Of a stretch of 8,737 nt of DNA, positions 1-6,127 are shown piece after piece (positions within the stretch are counted from its first letter, which is position 1; every line of letters starts with the position of its first letter). The DNA lies in the NCBI GenBank assembly GCA_022865625.1, contig JALHTB010000002.1, positions 1 to 8,737 of the forward strand, written 5' to 3'. The position numbers and the translations under genes are program-made. A model generated the notes under the pieces. It ran no database searches and was not told the DNA's origin. It worked only from the letters and a program-made list of their open reading frames with translations. This stretch comes from Candidatus Bathyarchaeota archaeon. Lineage in GTDB: Archaea; Thermoproteota; Bathyarchaeia; 40CM-2-53-6; FEN-987.

Positions 1-696
1 GAGGCAAGAGATCGCCATGTCGGTTCTTCTGTAGCCGAATTCGGGATCAAACGCTGAGATGACCGCAGCTGCTCCTTCTGGTGAACCAGCCAGAACGCAC
101 AAGCCCGGCCGACCTGCACGAGCAACCGCGTTGCGCATGCACTTGGCTTCGAATTTTGCAGCATGCATCTCGATCGGTGAGTCTCTGATGATCGGTCCGC
201 CCTCGATTTCGACAAGTGATCCTCCGCACACCGCATCGATGACGCGCTCTACAGCGATGCTTGTTATGATGTCTTCGTAGTATCGCTGGCTGACGATGCC
301 TCCACCAAGGCCGCCTATGATCGTTGGCGGTCTTTGGTCTTCGATTCCTCTCTGAGTCATCTCTCTGGCGTCACCGCCAGTGCCCACTTGCACATTTGTG
401 GGCGCTATGTTGGCAGCCTCGCTGATCTCTCGATCTTCGAACTTGATGAGCCGTCCGGTGTCGATGCACAGAATCCCCACGTCTCTTAGAAAGTCACAGG
501 CGGCTTGGAAGACGCCATCGGCAAGCTGCTTGTCATTTGGAACAGGTGTCTCTGGACTGTATGCTATTTCGTAGTCTCGCGCGAGTTGCTTGAGCTTGGG
601 TGGAACTGTCTTGAGATCAAACTCTTTCTCGTCTACTAGTGGTCCGGTGCGAGCAGCACGTGTAATCTCAAGCAACTTGAGTGACGACAAATCCAT
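1..696 (-). CDS. MtmB-like corrinoid methyltransferase, second copy, 3' end beyond window (no pyrrolysine)
   Basis: An open frame of 232 codons starts at ATG 696 and leaves the left edge without a stop. It is the N-terminal half of a protein related to monomethylamine:corrinoid methyltransferase (MtmB, a TIM-barrel enzyme of about 458 residues). By my hand count it aligns without gaps to the next gene upstream (729-2102), with about 104 of 232 residues identical. Shared blocks include GxxCxDTGR (74-82), GGGI (131-134), SPxExHAA (173-180), RAGRPGLC (193-200) and GYRxTD (221-226). The position matching pyrrolysine-202 of MtmB is Leu202, inside CVLAG; there is no TAG codon. Residue 229 is Ile, where MtmB has Glu as I recall it. 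Cys157, Cys200 and Cys231 are shared with the sister gene. The start is supported by GGAG seven bases upstream and by ungapped alignment with the sister protein. It lies 32 nt downstream of that gene and is probably co-transcribed. In a pyrrolysine user this would be mtmB, but the substrate cannot be assumed to be monomethylamine. Confidence 0.88.
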   Translation of the reverse strand, partial: MDLSSLKLLEITRAARTGPLVDEKEFDLKTVPPKLKQLARDYEIAYSPETPVPNDKQLADGVFQAACDFLRDVGILCIDTGRLIKFEDREISEAANIAPTNVQVGTGGDAREMTQRGIEDQRPPTIIGGLGGGIVSQRYYEDIITSIAVERVIDAVCGGSLVEIEGGPIIRDSPIEMHAAKFEAKCMRNAVARAGRPGLCVLAGSPEGAAAVISAFDPEFGYRRTDMAISCL

Positions 697-703
697 ATTC
701 CTA

Positions 704-707
704 CTCC
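704..707 (-). promoter_or_regulatory. Ribosome-binding site of the second MtmB-like gene
   Basis: GGAG on the minus strand lies seven bases before ATG 696, within the 32-nt gap between the two methyltransferase genes. It fixes the start of the downstream copy and implies Shine-Dalgarno-led re-initiation inside the operon. The leading gene of the operon has no such site. Confidence 0.6.
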
Positions 708-728
708 AGATGTTGGCGCGGGAAGATC

Positions 729-2102
729 TTACAGGCTGAATCCGAGGTCTTTCATCTCTTCGATGACTCTACTATAAATGTCAAGCCACTCTTTTGATGG
801 TTTCATGCTCTCAGGATCGTAGCATTCATTGAATGTCTTTCCCAGCGGCGGATTGTCGAATCTGTGCTCGTACTTCTTGACCAACTGCTTCGCAATGTCA
901 TTCGCATCTTCCCTTTTCATGCCGGCACAGGCTCTACCCACTTTGCCAAAGAATCGTTCCTCAAGACCCGTGAACTTGTCCATCTCTTTCGTTGCGCACC
1001 CGCATATGCCAGGGCCTAGGCCTAAGCCCGAAACCACAGATAGGGCCACAGCGGCGCCTTCGTAGAGTATCATCTCAGTGCACGGGCCGGCTGATGCGAA
1101 ACATTCGCTCGAGGTGACAATCCTGCTGTTTCTGGCAATCGCTTGGCCGGCTACGTTATGGGACCAGATGCTGAGCCTGTTGCTTGTGTTGTTGTAGTGT
1201 ATGTGCTGGCAATTCACATGCTGATATGTTGCGTGATTGAGGATGACATTTGCCAGGTGGTGGGCCACGCTTGAGACCAGAGTCTCTTCTGCTCCGCGAG
1301 TGAATCCTCCAATCAGTTGATCAGAATATGCATGAATCGGCATCCTGCGGTCAAGGTAATGCTTGGTCTTGGCGAGCATGTTGAAGTCGATCTTCATGGG
1401 GTAGATCATGCACGAGCATCCTGCATCGGTAGGGCGGTAACCCCAATCTGGGTTGAAGCTGGCGAAGTCGGCTCCCGCCCATTCGAACCCGCTGCCTATC
1501 AAGCATAGCCCGGGTCGACCTGCTCTTTCAGCAGCTTTCCTCAACCAATCTGCTTCAAGTTGGGCCGCGTGCAACTCTACTGGGGAGCGGCCGATTATCG
1601 GTTTTCCATCTATCTCTGATAGAGATCCACAACATACCGAGTCGACGTCTGGTTCCATGGACATGCTAGTGAAGATGTTCAGGTAGTTCGCTGAGCTACA
1701 GATTCCACCGCCATTGCCGCCGACAAAGTGGGGTCGTCTCTTGTCCTCAACGGCTCTGCTCCTGAGCTCTCTTGCCTCTTTCCCTGAACCTATAGTCGTA
1801 CTTTCCGGCAGATTCCTCAGCGAGTCCTTCACATCTTCTTCGGTTATCTTGATTGTTCTCCCAGTATCATGACAATAAACTCCCAAATCGACTAGTAGTT
1901 GTTTTGCTGCTTCGAATACGCTGTCGGCTAAGTCGTTGTCCGATGGAACAAGAACTTCCGGATCGCGCCGTATGTCGTATTGCGCGACCAGTTCTTTGAG
2001 ACGGTTTGGAAGTAATCTGCATTCGAAGTCACTCTCCTTCACAAGCCGACCATTCTTGGCACGGTCCACAATGTCTAGAAGGTTGGAGCTTCCGGGGAGC
2101 AT
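729..2102 (-). CDS. MtmB-like corrinoid methyltransferase, first copy (no pyrrolysine)
   Basis: This 457-residue protein has almost the length of monomethylamine methyltransferase MtmB (about 458) and matches it along its length: VPSDxD (52-57), GVYCHDTGR (74-82), AGRPG (194-198), a GGF..G.EET segment (265-274), AGPCTEM (338-344) and GKTFxECYD (421-429). MtmB moves a methyl group from monomethylamine to Co(I) of a partner corrinoid protein using pyrrolysine-202. Here codon 202 is ATA (Ile), and the frame has no internal TAG. With the recalled MtmB numbering, Glu229, Glu259 and Gln333 become Cys229, Tyr259 and Glu333. The pocket is therefore rebuilt and the substrate is unknown. The frame is open up to an ATG at 2177, but that would overlap the corrinoid gene by 71 nt. 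ATG 2102 gives a 4-nt gap, the MtmB length, and ungapped alignment with the sister copy, so I chose it, although no strong ribosome-binding site precedes it. The stop is TAA. Confidence 0.9.
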   Translation of the reverse strand: MLPGSSNLLDIVDRAKNGRLVKESDFECRLLPNRLKELVAQYDIRRDPEVLVPSDNDLADSVFEAAKQLLVDLGVYCHDTGRTIKITEEDVKDSLRNLPESTTIGSGKEARELRSRAVEDKRRPHFVGGNGGGICSSANYLNIFTSMSMEPDVDSVCCGSLSEIDGKPIIGRSPVELHAAQLEADWLRKAAERAGRPGLCLIGSGFEWAGADFASFNPDWGYRPTDAGCSCMIYPMKIDFNMLAKTKHYLDRRMPIHAYSDQLIGGFTRGAEETLVSSVAHHLANVILNHATYQHVNCQHIHYNNTSNRLSIWSHNVAGQAIARNSRIVTSSECFASAGPCTEMILYEGAAVALSVVSGLGLGPGICGCATKEMDKFTGLEERFFGKVGRACAGMKREDANDIAKQLVKKYEHRFDNPPLGKTFNECYDPESMKPSKEWLDIYSRVIEEMKDLGFSL

Positions 2103-2106
2103 ACCG

Positions 2107-2787
2107 TCATGCACGCTCGCGTCTCGCTGACACAAGTTCATGGACTTTCGTGATGCCGTCGTTTGCATCTCTTCCATACGCGTCGGCGCCGATCTGCTTA
2201 GCCCATTCCTCCGTGACTGGCGCTCCTCCGACTATCACAGGGTACTTGTCCTTCAGTTCCAAATCCCTAAGCATCATCACAACCTCTTGCTGGGCAACCA
2301 TCGTTGTCGACAATAGAGCTGACAGACCAATCGCATCTGCCTTCAGTGATTCCGCCTGTTCGATGAACTGCCTTGACGGGACATCTTTGCCGAGGTCTGT
2401 CACCCGAAAACCGTTAGCCTTCATCAGGGCGACAACGATATTCTTTCCGATGTCGTGAATGTCACCTGCGACCGTACCGATCACTACAACACCTGCCTTT
2501 TGAAGCGACGTGTTCTCGGGAAGGTTCTTCTCAAGTACAGAGATCGCCGCGGTCATCGCTTCTGCTGCCATTATCATGTCGGTTAGGAAGAGCTCCAGTG
2601 TCTGGAATTTCTGTCCGACTTCTCGTATGCCTTTGGCAAGTCCTTTCTCGACGGCTTCCAGCGGATCGATTCCAGCTTCCATGGCTCGTTGTGCTGCGGC
2701 TTGTGCCTGTTCTGAATCTCCTTTGATGACCGAGGTCCTTAGTTCTTCAATGATCTCTCTTTTCTGTGCTTCGTCGAGATCCGTCAT
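2107..2787 (-). CDS. Corrinoid methyltransferase carrier protein (MtmC/MtbC/MttC family)
   Basis: This 226-residue protein is the methyl-carrying corrinoid partner of the methyltransferases. Counted from ATG 2787, residues 10-95 form the helical Met-cap domain (B12-binding 2-like). The rest is the Rossmann-like B12-binding domain, with GDIHDIGKN at 108-116, where His111 is the expected lower cobalt ligand. It also has SALL (156-159) and VGGAPVT (186-192), the usual cofactor-cradling loops. In this family Co(I) accepts the methyl group from the substrate enzyme and passes it to a second methyltransferase, which is not in this window. The gene sits 4 nt upstream of the first MtmB-like gene and 70 nt downstream of the transporter S component. 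A TTG at 2802 would add five residues and has AAGG directly against it; ATG 2787 has no clear ribosome-binding site, so the start is uncertain by five codons. Whether it counts as MtmC, MtbC or MttC cannot be told from sequence alone. Confidence 0.92.
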   Translation of the reverse strand: MTDLDEAQKREIIEELRTSVIKGDSEQAQAAAQRAMEAGIDPLEAVEKGLAKGIREVGQKFQTLELFLTDMIMAAEAMTAAISVLEKNLPENTSLQKAGVVVIGTVAGDIHDIGKNIVVALMKANGFRVTDLGKDVPSRQFIEQAESLKADAIGLSALLSTTMVAQQEVVMMLRDLELKDKYPVIVGGAPVTEEWAKQIGADAYGRDANDGITKVHELVSARRERA

Positions 2788-2857
2788 CTGACTTGAGTCC
2801 AACCTTCGGTACGACGCGAACCGAATTCTGCGAGTTCGATGGAGCAGCGGTTCCGGT

Positions 2858-3451
2858 CTAGTAGATCCAGCCTTTTACGTATAGTGAGCTCTTCTTCACG
2901 TATGGTGACAGGACCTTCAGCAGTATGAAGCTCAGTGGAATAACTGCGATGAGGCCGCCTGTGACGGACACTGTGTACGAGATCGGGAACATATCCATAG
3001 TGTACCAGCCGTAAACGTAAATGCTTAGCATTTGATATGTGAAGTCTGTCACCACTGTGGCTAGGATAACTACAAACACGAGCCAGACCGCATAGTCTTT
3101 CTTGTTTTTCAGACTTGGATCAGCGTTCGTTACTTTGAATGCTATCCACGGTATCAGAGCATACACCGCATCGCTGAGACCGCTCAAGAGACCGAAGTGA
3201 GGCGCCATTCCCCATGCAGGGGCGTACAAGACACCTGCAATAATTGCTCCGATGAGCGCCCAGGGTCCAAACCAGATTCCGAAGACGGGCAAGATGCCGC
3301 CTGGTAGATAGATGAAGGCAAGTCCCGGGAACGGTTGCAGCACACTCGCTGCTATGGAAGCTACAGTACTGACTGCGGCTATCACTGCGATTAGTACGAG
3401 GTGAACGACTCTGAAGCCTTTTGGCCTAACGACTTCTTCTTTTCCAGACAA
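2858..3451 (-). CDS. ECF transporter S component (substrate-binding membrane protein)
   Basis: A hydrophobic protein of 197 residues with about six membrane segments (roughly 15-37, 45-62, 64-80, 85-106, 121-145, 158-182), a charged N-terminal tail and a positively charged C-terminus. Size and layout fit the S components of energy-coupling factor importers, which bind the vitamin or small molecule and dock onto EcfT. The first helix has A-x-x-x-A spacings (22/26, 31/35) of the kind used for that docking. The matching ATPases and EcfT are encoded divergently, starting 100 nt away. Downstream on the same strand come the corrinoid protein and two methyltransferases, so the ligand may be a cobamide, a precursor of one, or the methylated substrate; this is inference, and I do not recognise a specificity class. 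The start is TTG, the only usual start codon before an upstream in-frame TAG. There is no ribosome-binding site, but a TATA box lies at leaderless distance. The stop is TAG. Confidence 0.8.
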   Translation of the reverse strand: MSGKEEVVRPKGFRVVHLVLIAVIAAVSTVASIAASVLQPFPGLAFIYLPGGILPVFGIWFGPWALIGAIIAGVLYAPAWGMAPHFGLLSGLSDAVYALIPWIAFKVTNADPSLKNKKDYAVWLVFVVILATVVTDFTYQMLSIYVYGWYTMDMFPISYTVSVTGGLIAVIPLSFILLKVLSPYVKKSSLYVKGWIY

Positions 3452-3483
3452 CTTGGATCGCTGTCGCGTTCTGTGCTAAGTAG

Positions 3484-3492
3484 ATATAAATA
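3484..3492. promoter_or_regulatory. TATA box readable in both directions between the S component and EcfA genes
   Basis: ATATAAATA stands out in an otherwise mixed-composition 100-nt divergent gap. On the minus strand it reads as TTTATAT, close to the archaeal box A, centred about 36 nt from the TTG start of the S component. With the usual spacing of about 26 nt from box to transcription start, that mRNA would have a leader of roughly ten bases or fewer, in line with the missing ribosome-binding site. On the plus strand the same box would give a leader of about 38 nt before the first ATPase gene; I see no better box nearer to it. That one element drives both sides is inference. Confidence 0.55.
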
Positions 3493-3551
3493 ATCTGCGG
3501 TCCTCTTATGGCGGTTTTGTACTGATCTATCGAAAAATCTAGAGATGCCAA

Positions 3552-4424
3552 ATGAACATCATCGAATTCAGAGACTTCTGGTGGAAATACGAATCATCCA
3601 CAGACTGGATTCTGCGCGGTGTGAATCTTGAGGTAGAGCAAGGTGAGTTTCTGGCCATAACTGGGCCGAGCGGTTCGGGCAAAACTACGTTATGTCAATG
3701 TCTGAACGGCATCATTCCTCACTCTCACCCCGGAGTCGTGAAGGGAGAGGTATACGTCGCTGGAATCAGAGTAAGAGACTCGACCGTACCGCAACTCTGC
3801 GATCATGTTGGAATGATGTTTCAGGATCCTGAGAGTCAGTTCATCGGTATGTCTGTGGAAGAGGAAGTTGTCTTCGGGCCTGAGAACCTCGGCCTGCCAC
3901 GCGAAGAAATCGAGCGCAGAATGGTATGGGCACTGAAAGTTGTTGGAATGGAGGGAATGCTCGACAGGGCTCCTTACGAACTCTCAGGAGGTGAGAAACA
4001 GCGCGTCGCAATCGCCTCAGCCTTAGTAATGTTGCCACAAATCCTCGTACTTGATGAACCGACCTCGGAATTGGATCCCATCGGCAAGAGCGAGGTCTTC
4101 TCAATTGTCTCTGAACTGAGACGGGATCGAAAGATGACGATAATCATGGTTGAGCACGAGACTGAAGAAGTCGCGAAGTATGCAGACCGTGTCGTCCTGC
4201 TCAGAGAAGGCACGATCACAGCGGGCGGCCCCACACAGGATTTCCTAAGCGATGTGGAAGGCCTCAAGGACACAGGTGTAGAACCACCCCAGGTAACTCA
4301 GTTCGCTCATCTCCTAGCCCATGACGGACTAGTCTCAGGAAAGCTACCCATCACTCTGGAAGACGCACGCGATCGAATCACACAGATCGTGCAGAACAGA
4401 AAGAAAGGGGCCGTGCTTTCTTGA
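3552..4424 (+). CDS. ECF transporter ATPase A1 (canonical ABC motifs)
   Basis: This 290-residue cytoplasmic ATPase is one of the two that power an energy-coupling factor importer. It has a full set of ABC motifs: Walker A GPSGSGKTT (38-46), Q-loop Gln91 in FQDPESQF, signature LSGGEKQR (144-151), Walker B ending LDEP with catalytic Glu169, D-loop near 174-175, and switch His202. The tail (about 240-256, with VEPPQVTQFAHLL) is typical of ECF ATPases. It opens the A1-A2-T operon and overlaps the next gene by four bases. GAGATG four bases before the ATG is a weak ribosome-binding site. It is divergent from the S component gene, which suggests a dedicated module, although ECF modules can also serve several S components. 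CbiO is a related family, but no CbiM/CbiN nickel-cobalt partner is present. Confidence 0.92.
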   Translation: MNIIEFRDFWWKYESSTDWILRGVNLEVEQGEFLAITGPSGSGKTTLCQCLNGIIPHSHPGVVKGEVYVAGIRVRDSTVPQLCDHVGMMFQDPESQFIGMSVEEEVVFGPENLGLPREEIERRMVWALKVVGMEGMLDRAPYELSGGEKQRVAIASALVMLPQILVLDEPTSELDPIGKSEVFSIVSELRRDRKMTIIMVEHETEEVAKYADRVVLLREGTITAGGPTQDFLSDVEGLKDTGVEPPQVTQFAHLLAHDGLVSGKLPITLEDARDRITQIVQNRKKGAVLS

Positions 4425-5260
4425 AGTCATCTGCTCCTCCAGTAATCAAGGTAGAGCAACTATCCCATACTTACCCAGACGGCACCAACGCCCTAGAAGA
4501 TGTTGATTCAGAAATCGAGAGAGGAGAGTTCATCGGCATTATTGGACAGAATGGATCGGGTAAAACTACCCTGGTGAAGCACTTCAACGGACTCCTAAAA
4601 CCAACGAAGGGGAGAGTTCTTGTCGATTCCGTTGATACGCGAGAGAAGACCATCGCGTATCTATCTACTAAGGTCGGATATGTTTTCCAAAACCCGGATC
4701 ATCAGATCTCGCAGGAGACCACAGAGGCGGAGCTGGCTTTTGGACCCCGAAATCTTGGGCTTTCACCAACTGAGATTGATCATCGAGTCAAAGAGGCGTT
4801 GCGAAGCGTAGGGATAGAGCACCTTGCCACTCGGCATCCGCTTCTCACGAGCAAAGCGGAGAGGCAGATGATTGCAATCGCATCCGTCCTCACGATGAAG
4901 CCTGACGTAATAATAGTCGACGAACCAACGACTGGCCAGGACAAGAAGCAGAGCCGACAGACAATGAAGATGCTTGCCGATCTGAATGCGGCAGGCCACA
5001 CAGTCATCATAATCACTCACGACATGTCACTGGCTGCAGAGTACACTAGGCGGGTCATAGTCTTCCACAAAGGCAGGATAATCCTCGACGGGCCTCCAAA
5101 GAACGTCTTCAAAGAGACAGGGGTCCTTCGCGAGAGCGGTCTGCGCCCGCCACAGATCACGCGCCTAGCTCAGATGCTTCAGCCCTGTGGCTTCTCTCCG
5201 GATGTGACATCCGTGGCGGAGATGTACGACGAATTCAAACGCGTCTATGGCAGGAGCTGA
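4421..5260 (+). CDS. ECF transporter ATPase A2 with degenerate ABC signature
   Basis: The second ATPase of the ECF module, 279 residues. Walker A GQNGSGKTT (42-50), Q-loop Gln90, Walker B ending VDEP with Glu168, and switch His200 are intact. The tail (about 237-253, LRPPQITRLAQML) matches that of A1. The ABC signature, normally LSGGQ/E, is replaced by LTSKAERQ (142-149), with both glycines gone; the reading frame is continuous there, so this is not a frameshift. In the A1-A2 dimer the site made from A1 Walker A plus A2 signature would be impaired, and the site made from A2 Walker A plus the A1 LSGGE would stay active. The gene starts at TTG 4421 inside the stop of A1 (TTGA overlap), with AGGGG about ten bases upstream, so the two are probably translationally coupled. 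EcfT follows after 5 nt. Confidence 0.9.
   Translation: MKSSAPPVIKVEQLSHTYPDGTNALEDVDSEIERGEFIGIIGQNGSGKTTLVKHFNGLLKPTKGRVLVDSVDTREKTIAYLSTKVGYVFQNPDHQISQETTEAELAFGPRNLGLSPTEIDHRVKEALRSVGIEHLATRHPLLTSKAERQMIAIASVLTMKPDVIIVDEPTTGQDKKQSRQTMKMLADLNAAGHTVIIITHDMSLAAEYTRRVIVFHKGRIILDGPPKNVFKETGVLRESGLRPPQITRLAQMLQPCGFSPDVTSVAEMYDEFKRVYGRS
5253..5256 (+). promoter_or_regulatory. Ribosome-binding site of EcfT
   Basis: GGAG ends nine bases before ATG 5266, within the last codons of the A2 ATPase. It supports that start for EcfT and continuous translation of the A1-A2-T transcript. Confidence 0.5.
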
Positions 5261-5265
5261 TTCTC

Positions 5266-6093
5266 ATGTCGTTCGTTAGAACATTCATTCTCTACATGCC
5301 TCGAGACTCATTCATTCACAGACTAGATCCTGCGACGAAACTGATCATCATGCTAACTCTGAGCATTCAAGCGCTTGTTGTTGGTGAACCGATCTCTGGA
5401 GCTGTGGTCTTCGTCGCGTCCATGCTGTTCTTCTTGGCCGCAAATCTGCCAATGGGCGTTCTCAGAGCGACTCTCAAGTATTGGCTGGCTACCATGGTGA
5501 TAATCTGGATAACGTACACCTACTCATACAGTAGTCAGGGCTCGGTGCTTTGGCAATACGGTTGGCTACGCTTGACCGACTACTCAGTATTGCTCGCGCT
5601 CACCGTGATGTTCCGACTCTTCAGCGTCGTCACATTGGCATTGTTGCTGTACTGCTCGACGACGCAGCGGGACATAATCGCTGGCTTCAGAAAGCTCGGT
5701 ATGCCCTACTTGCTTACGTTCGTATTCGCGTTGGCCATAAGGACACTCTCAGTGCTGTACAGTGACTACAATCGGATCCGTGAAGCGCAGATGGCGCGAG
5801 CCCTCGAGATGGAAACGGGGCGGTTCTTCGAGCGTTTGAAGAAACACGTCTACTTGATGGGACCACTCATCGTGACAGCGCTGAGTCGCGTCGAAGCCAT
5901 GAGTGCTTCTATCGAGTCTAGGGCATTCAAAGTGAAAAAGGCTGGAAAACGAACGTTCTACTATGTCACGCACATGCGAGATGTAGATTACGTGATCACT
6001 TGCTCTTTGCTCTTGGAGACGATCATTTTCTTGGTTCTGAGATATCTCTACGGTTACTTTACCGTTCCTTGGCTCTTGTCCCTGATCCCATGA
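5266..6093 (+). CDS. ECF transporter transmembrane component EcfT
   Basis: This 275-residue membrane protein is the scaffold that joins the two ATPases to the S component. It begins with the family's typical stretch (HRLDPATKL, 18-26), followed by membrane helices at roughly 26-60, 68-88, 104-130 and 147-165, a long cytoplasmic region (about 166-238) with the two coupling helices, and a last membrane segment near 240-262. The coupling helices normally carry A-R-G motifs that sit in grooves of the ATPases. Here they read A-R-A (177-179, in EAQMARALE) and S-R-A (218-220, in IESRAFK), so both arginines are kept but the glycines are replaced. It is the last gene of the A1-A2-T operon, 5 nt after A2, and converges on the IMP dehydrogenase gene with a 34-nt gap. 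I see no convincing terminator hairpin in that gap. Confidence 0.9.
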   Translation: MSFVRTFILYMPRDSFIHRLDPATKLIIMLTLSIQALVVGEPISGAVVFVASMLFFLAANLPMGVLRATLKYWLATMVIIWITYTYSYSSQGSVLWQYGWLRLTDYSVLLALTVMFRLFSVVTLALLLYCSTTQRDIIAGFRKLGMPYLLTFVFALAIRTLSVLYSDYNRIREAQMARALEMETGRFFERLKKHVYLMGPLIVTALSRVEAMSASIESRAFKVKKAGKRTFYYVTHMRDVDYVITCSLLLETIIFLVLRYLYGYFTVPWLLSLIP

Positions 6094-6127
6094 TTCCTTC
6101 CGTCCTAAGTTGAGGAGTTCTTGCGTT

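Noticed and set aside
2103..2177. N-terminal extension of the first MtmB-like protein to an ATG at 2177
   Set aside because: It would overlap the corrinoid gene by 71 nt and adds 25 residues with no counterpart in the sister copy; ATG 2102 gives the MtmB length and a 4-nt gap.
2788..2857. A separate promoter for the corrinoid gene in the 70-nt gap after the S component
   Set aside because: No TATA-like stretch is visible on the minus strand there, so co-transcription with the S component is the simpler reading.
2788..2860. Readthrough of the TAG ending the S component as a pyrrolysine codon
   Set aside because: The frame stays open only a few dozen codons into the corrinoid gene in another frame, the S component is already of normal length, and nothing else suggests pyrrolysine use.
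4763..5020. Minus-strand open frames of 78-87 codons inside the ECF ATPase genes, and similar frames opposite IMP dehydrogenase
   Set aside because: They lie wholly antisense to strongly supported genes, have no recognisable motifs and no ribosome-binding sites.
6094..6127. Terminator between the convergent EcfT and IMP dehydrogenase genes
   Set aside because: The 34-nt gap has some repeated CTAAGTT and GTTCT words but no stable hairpin and no long T-run on either strand.
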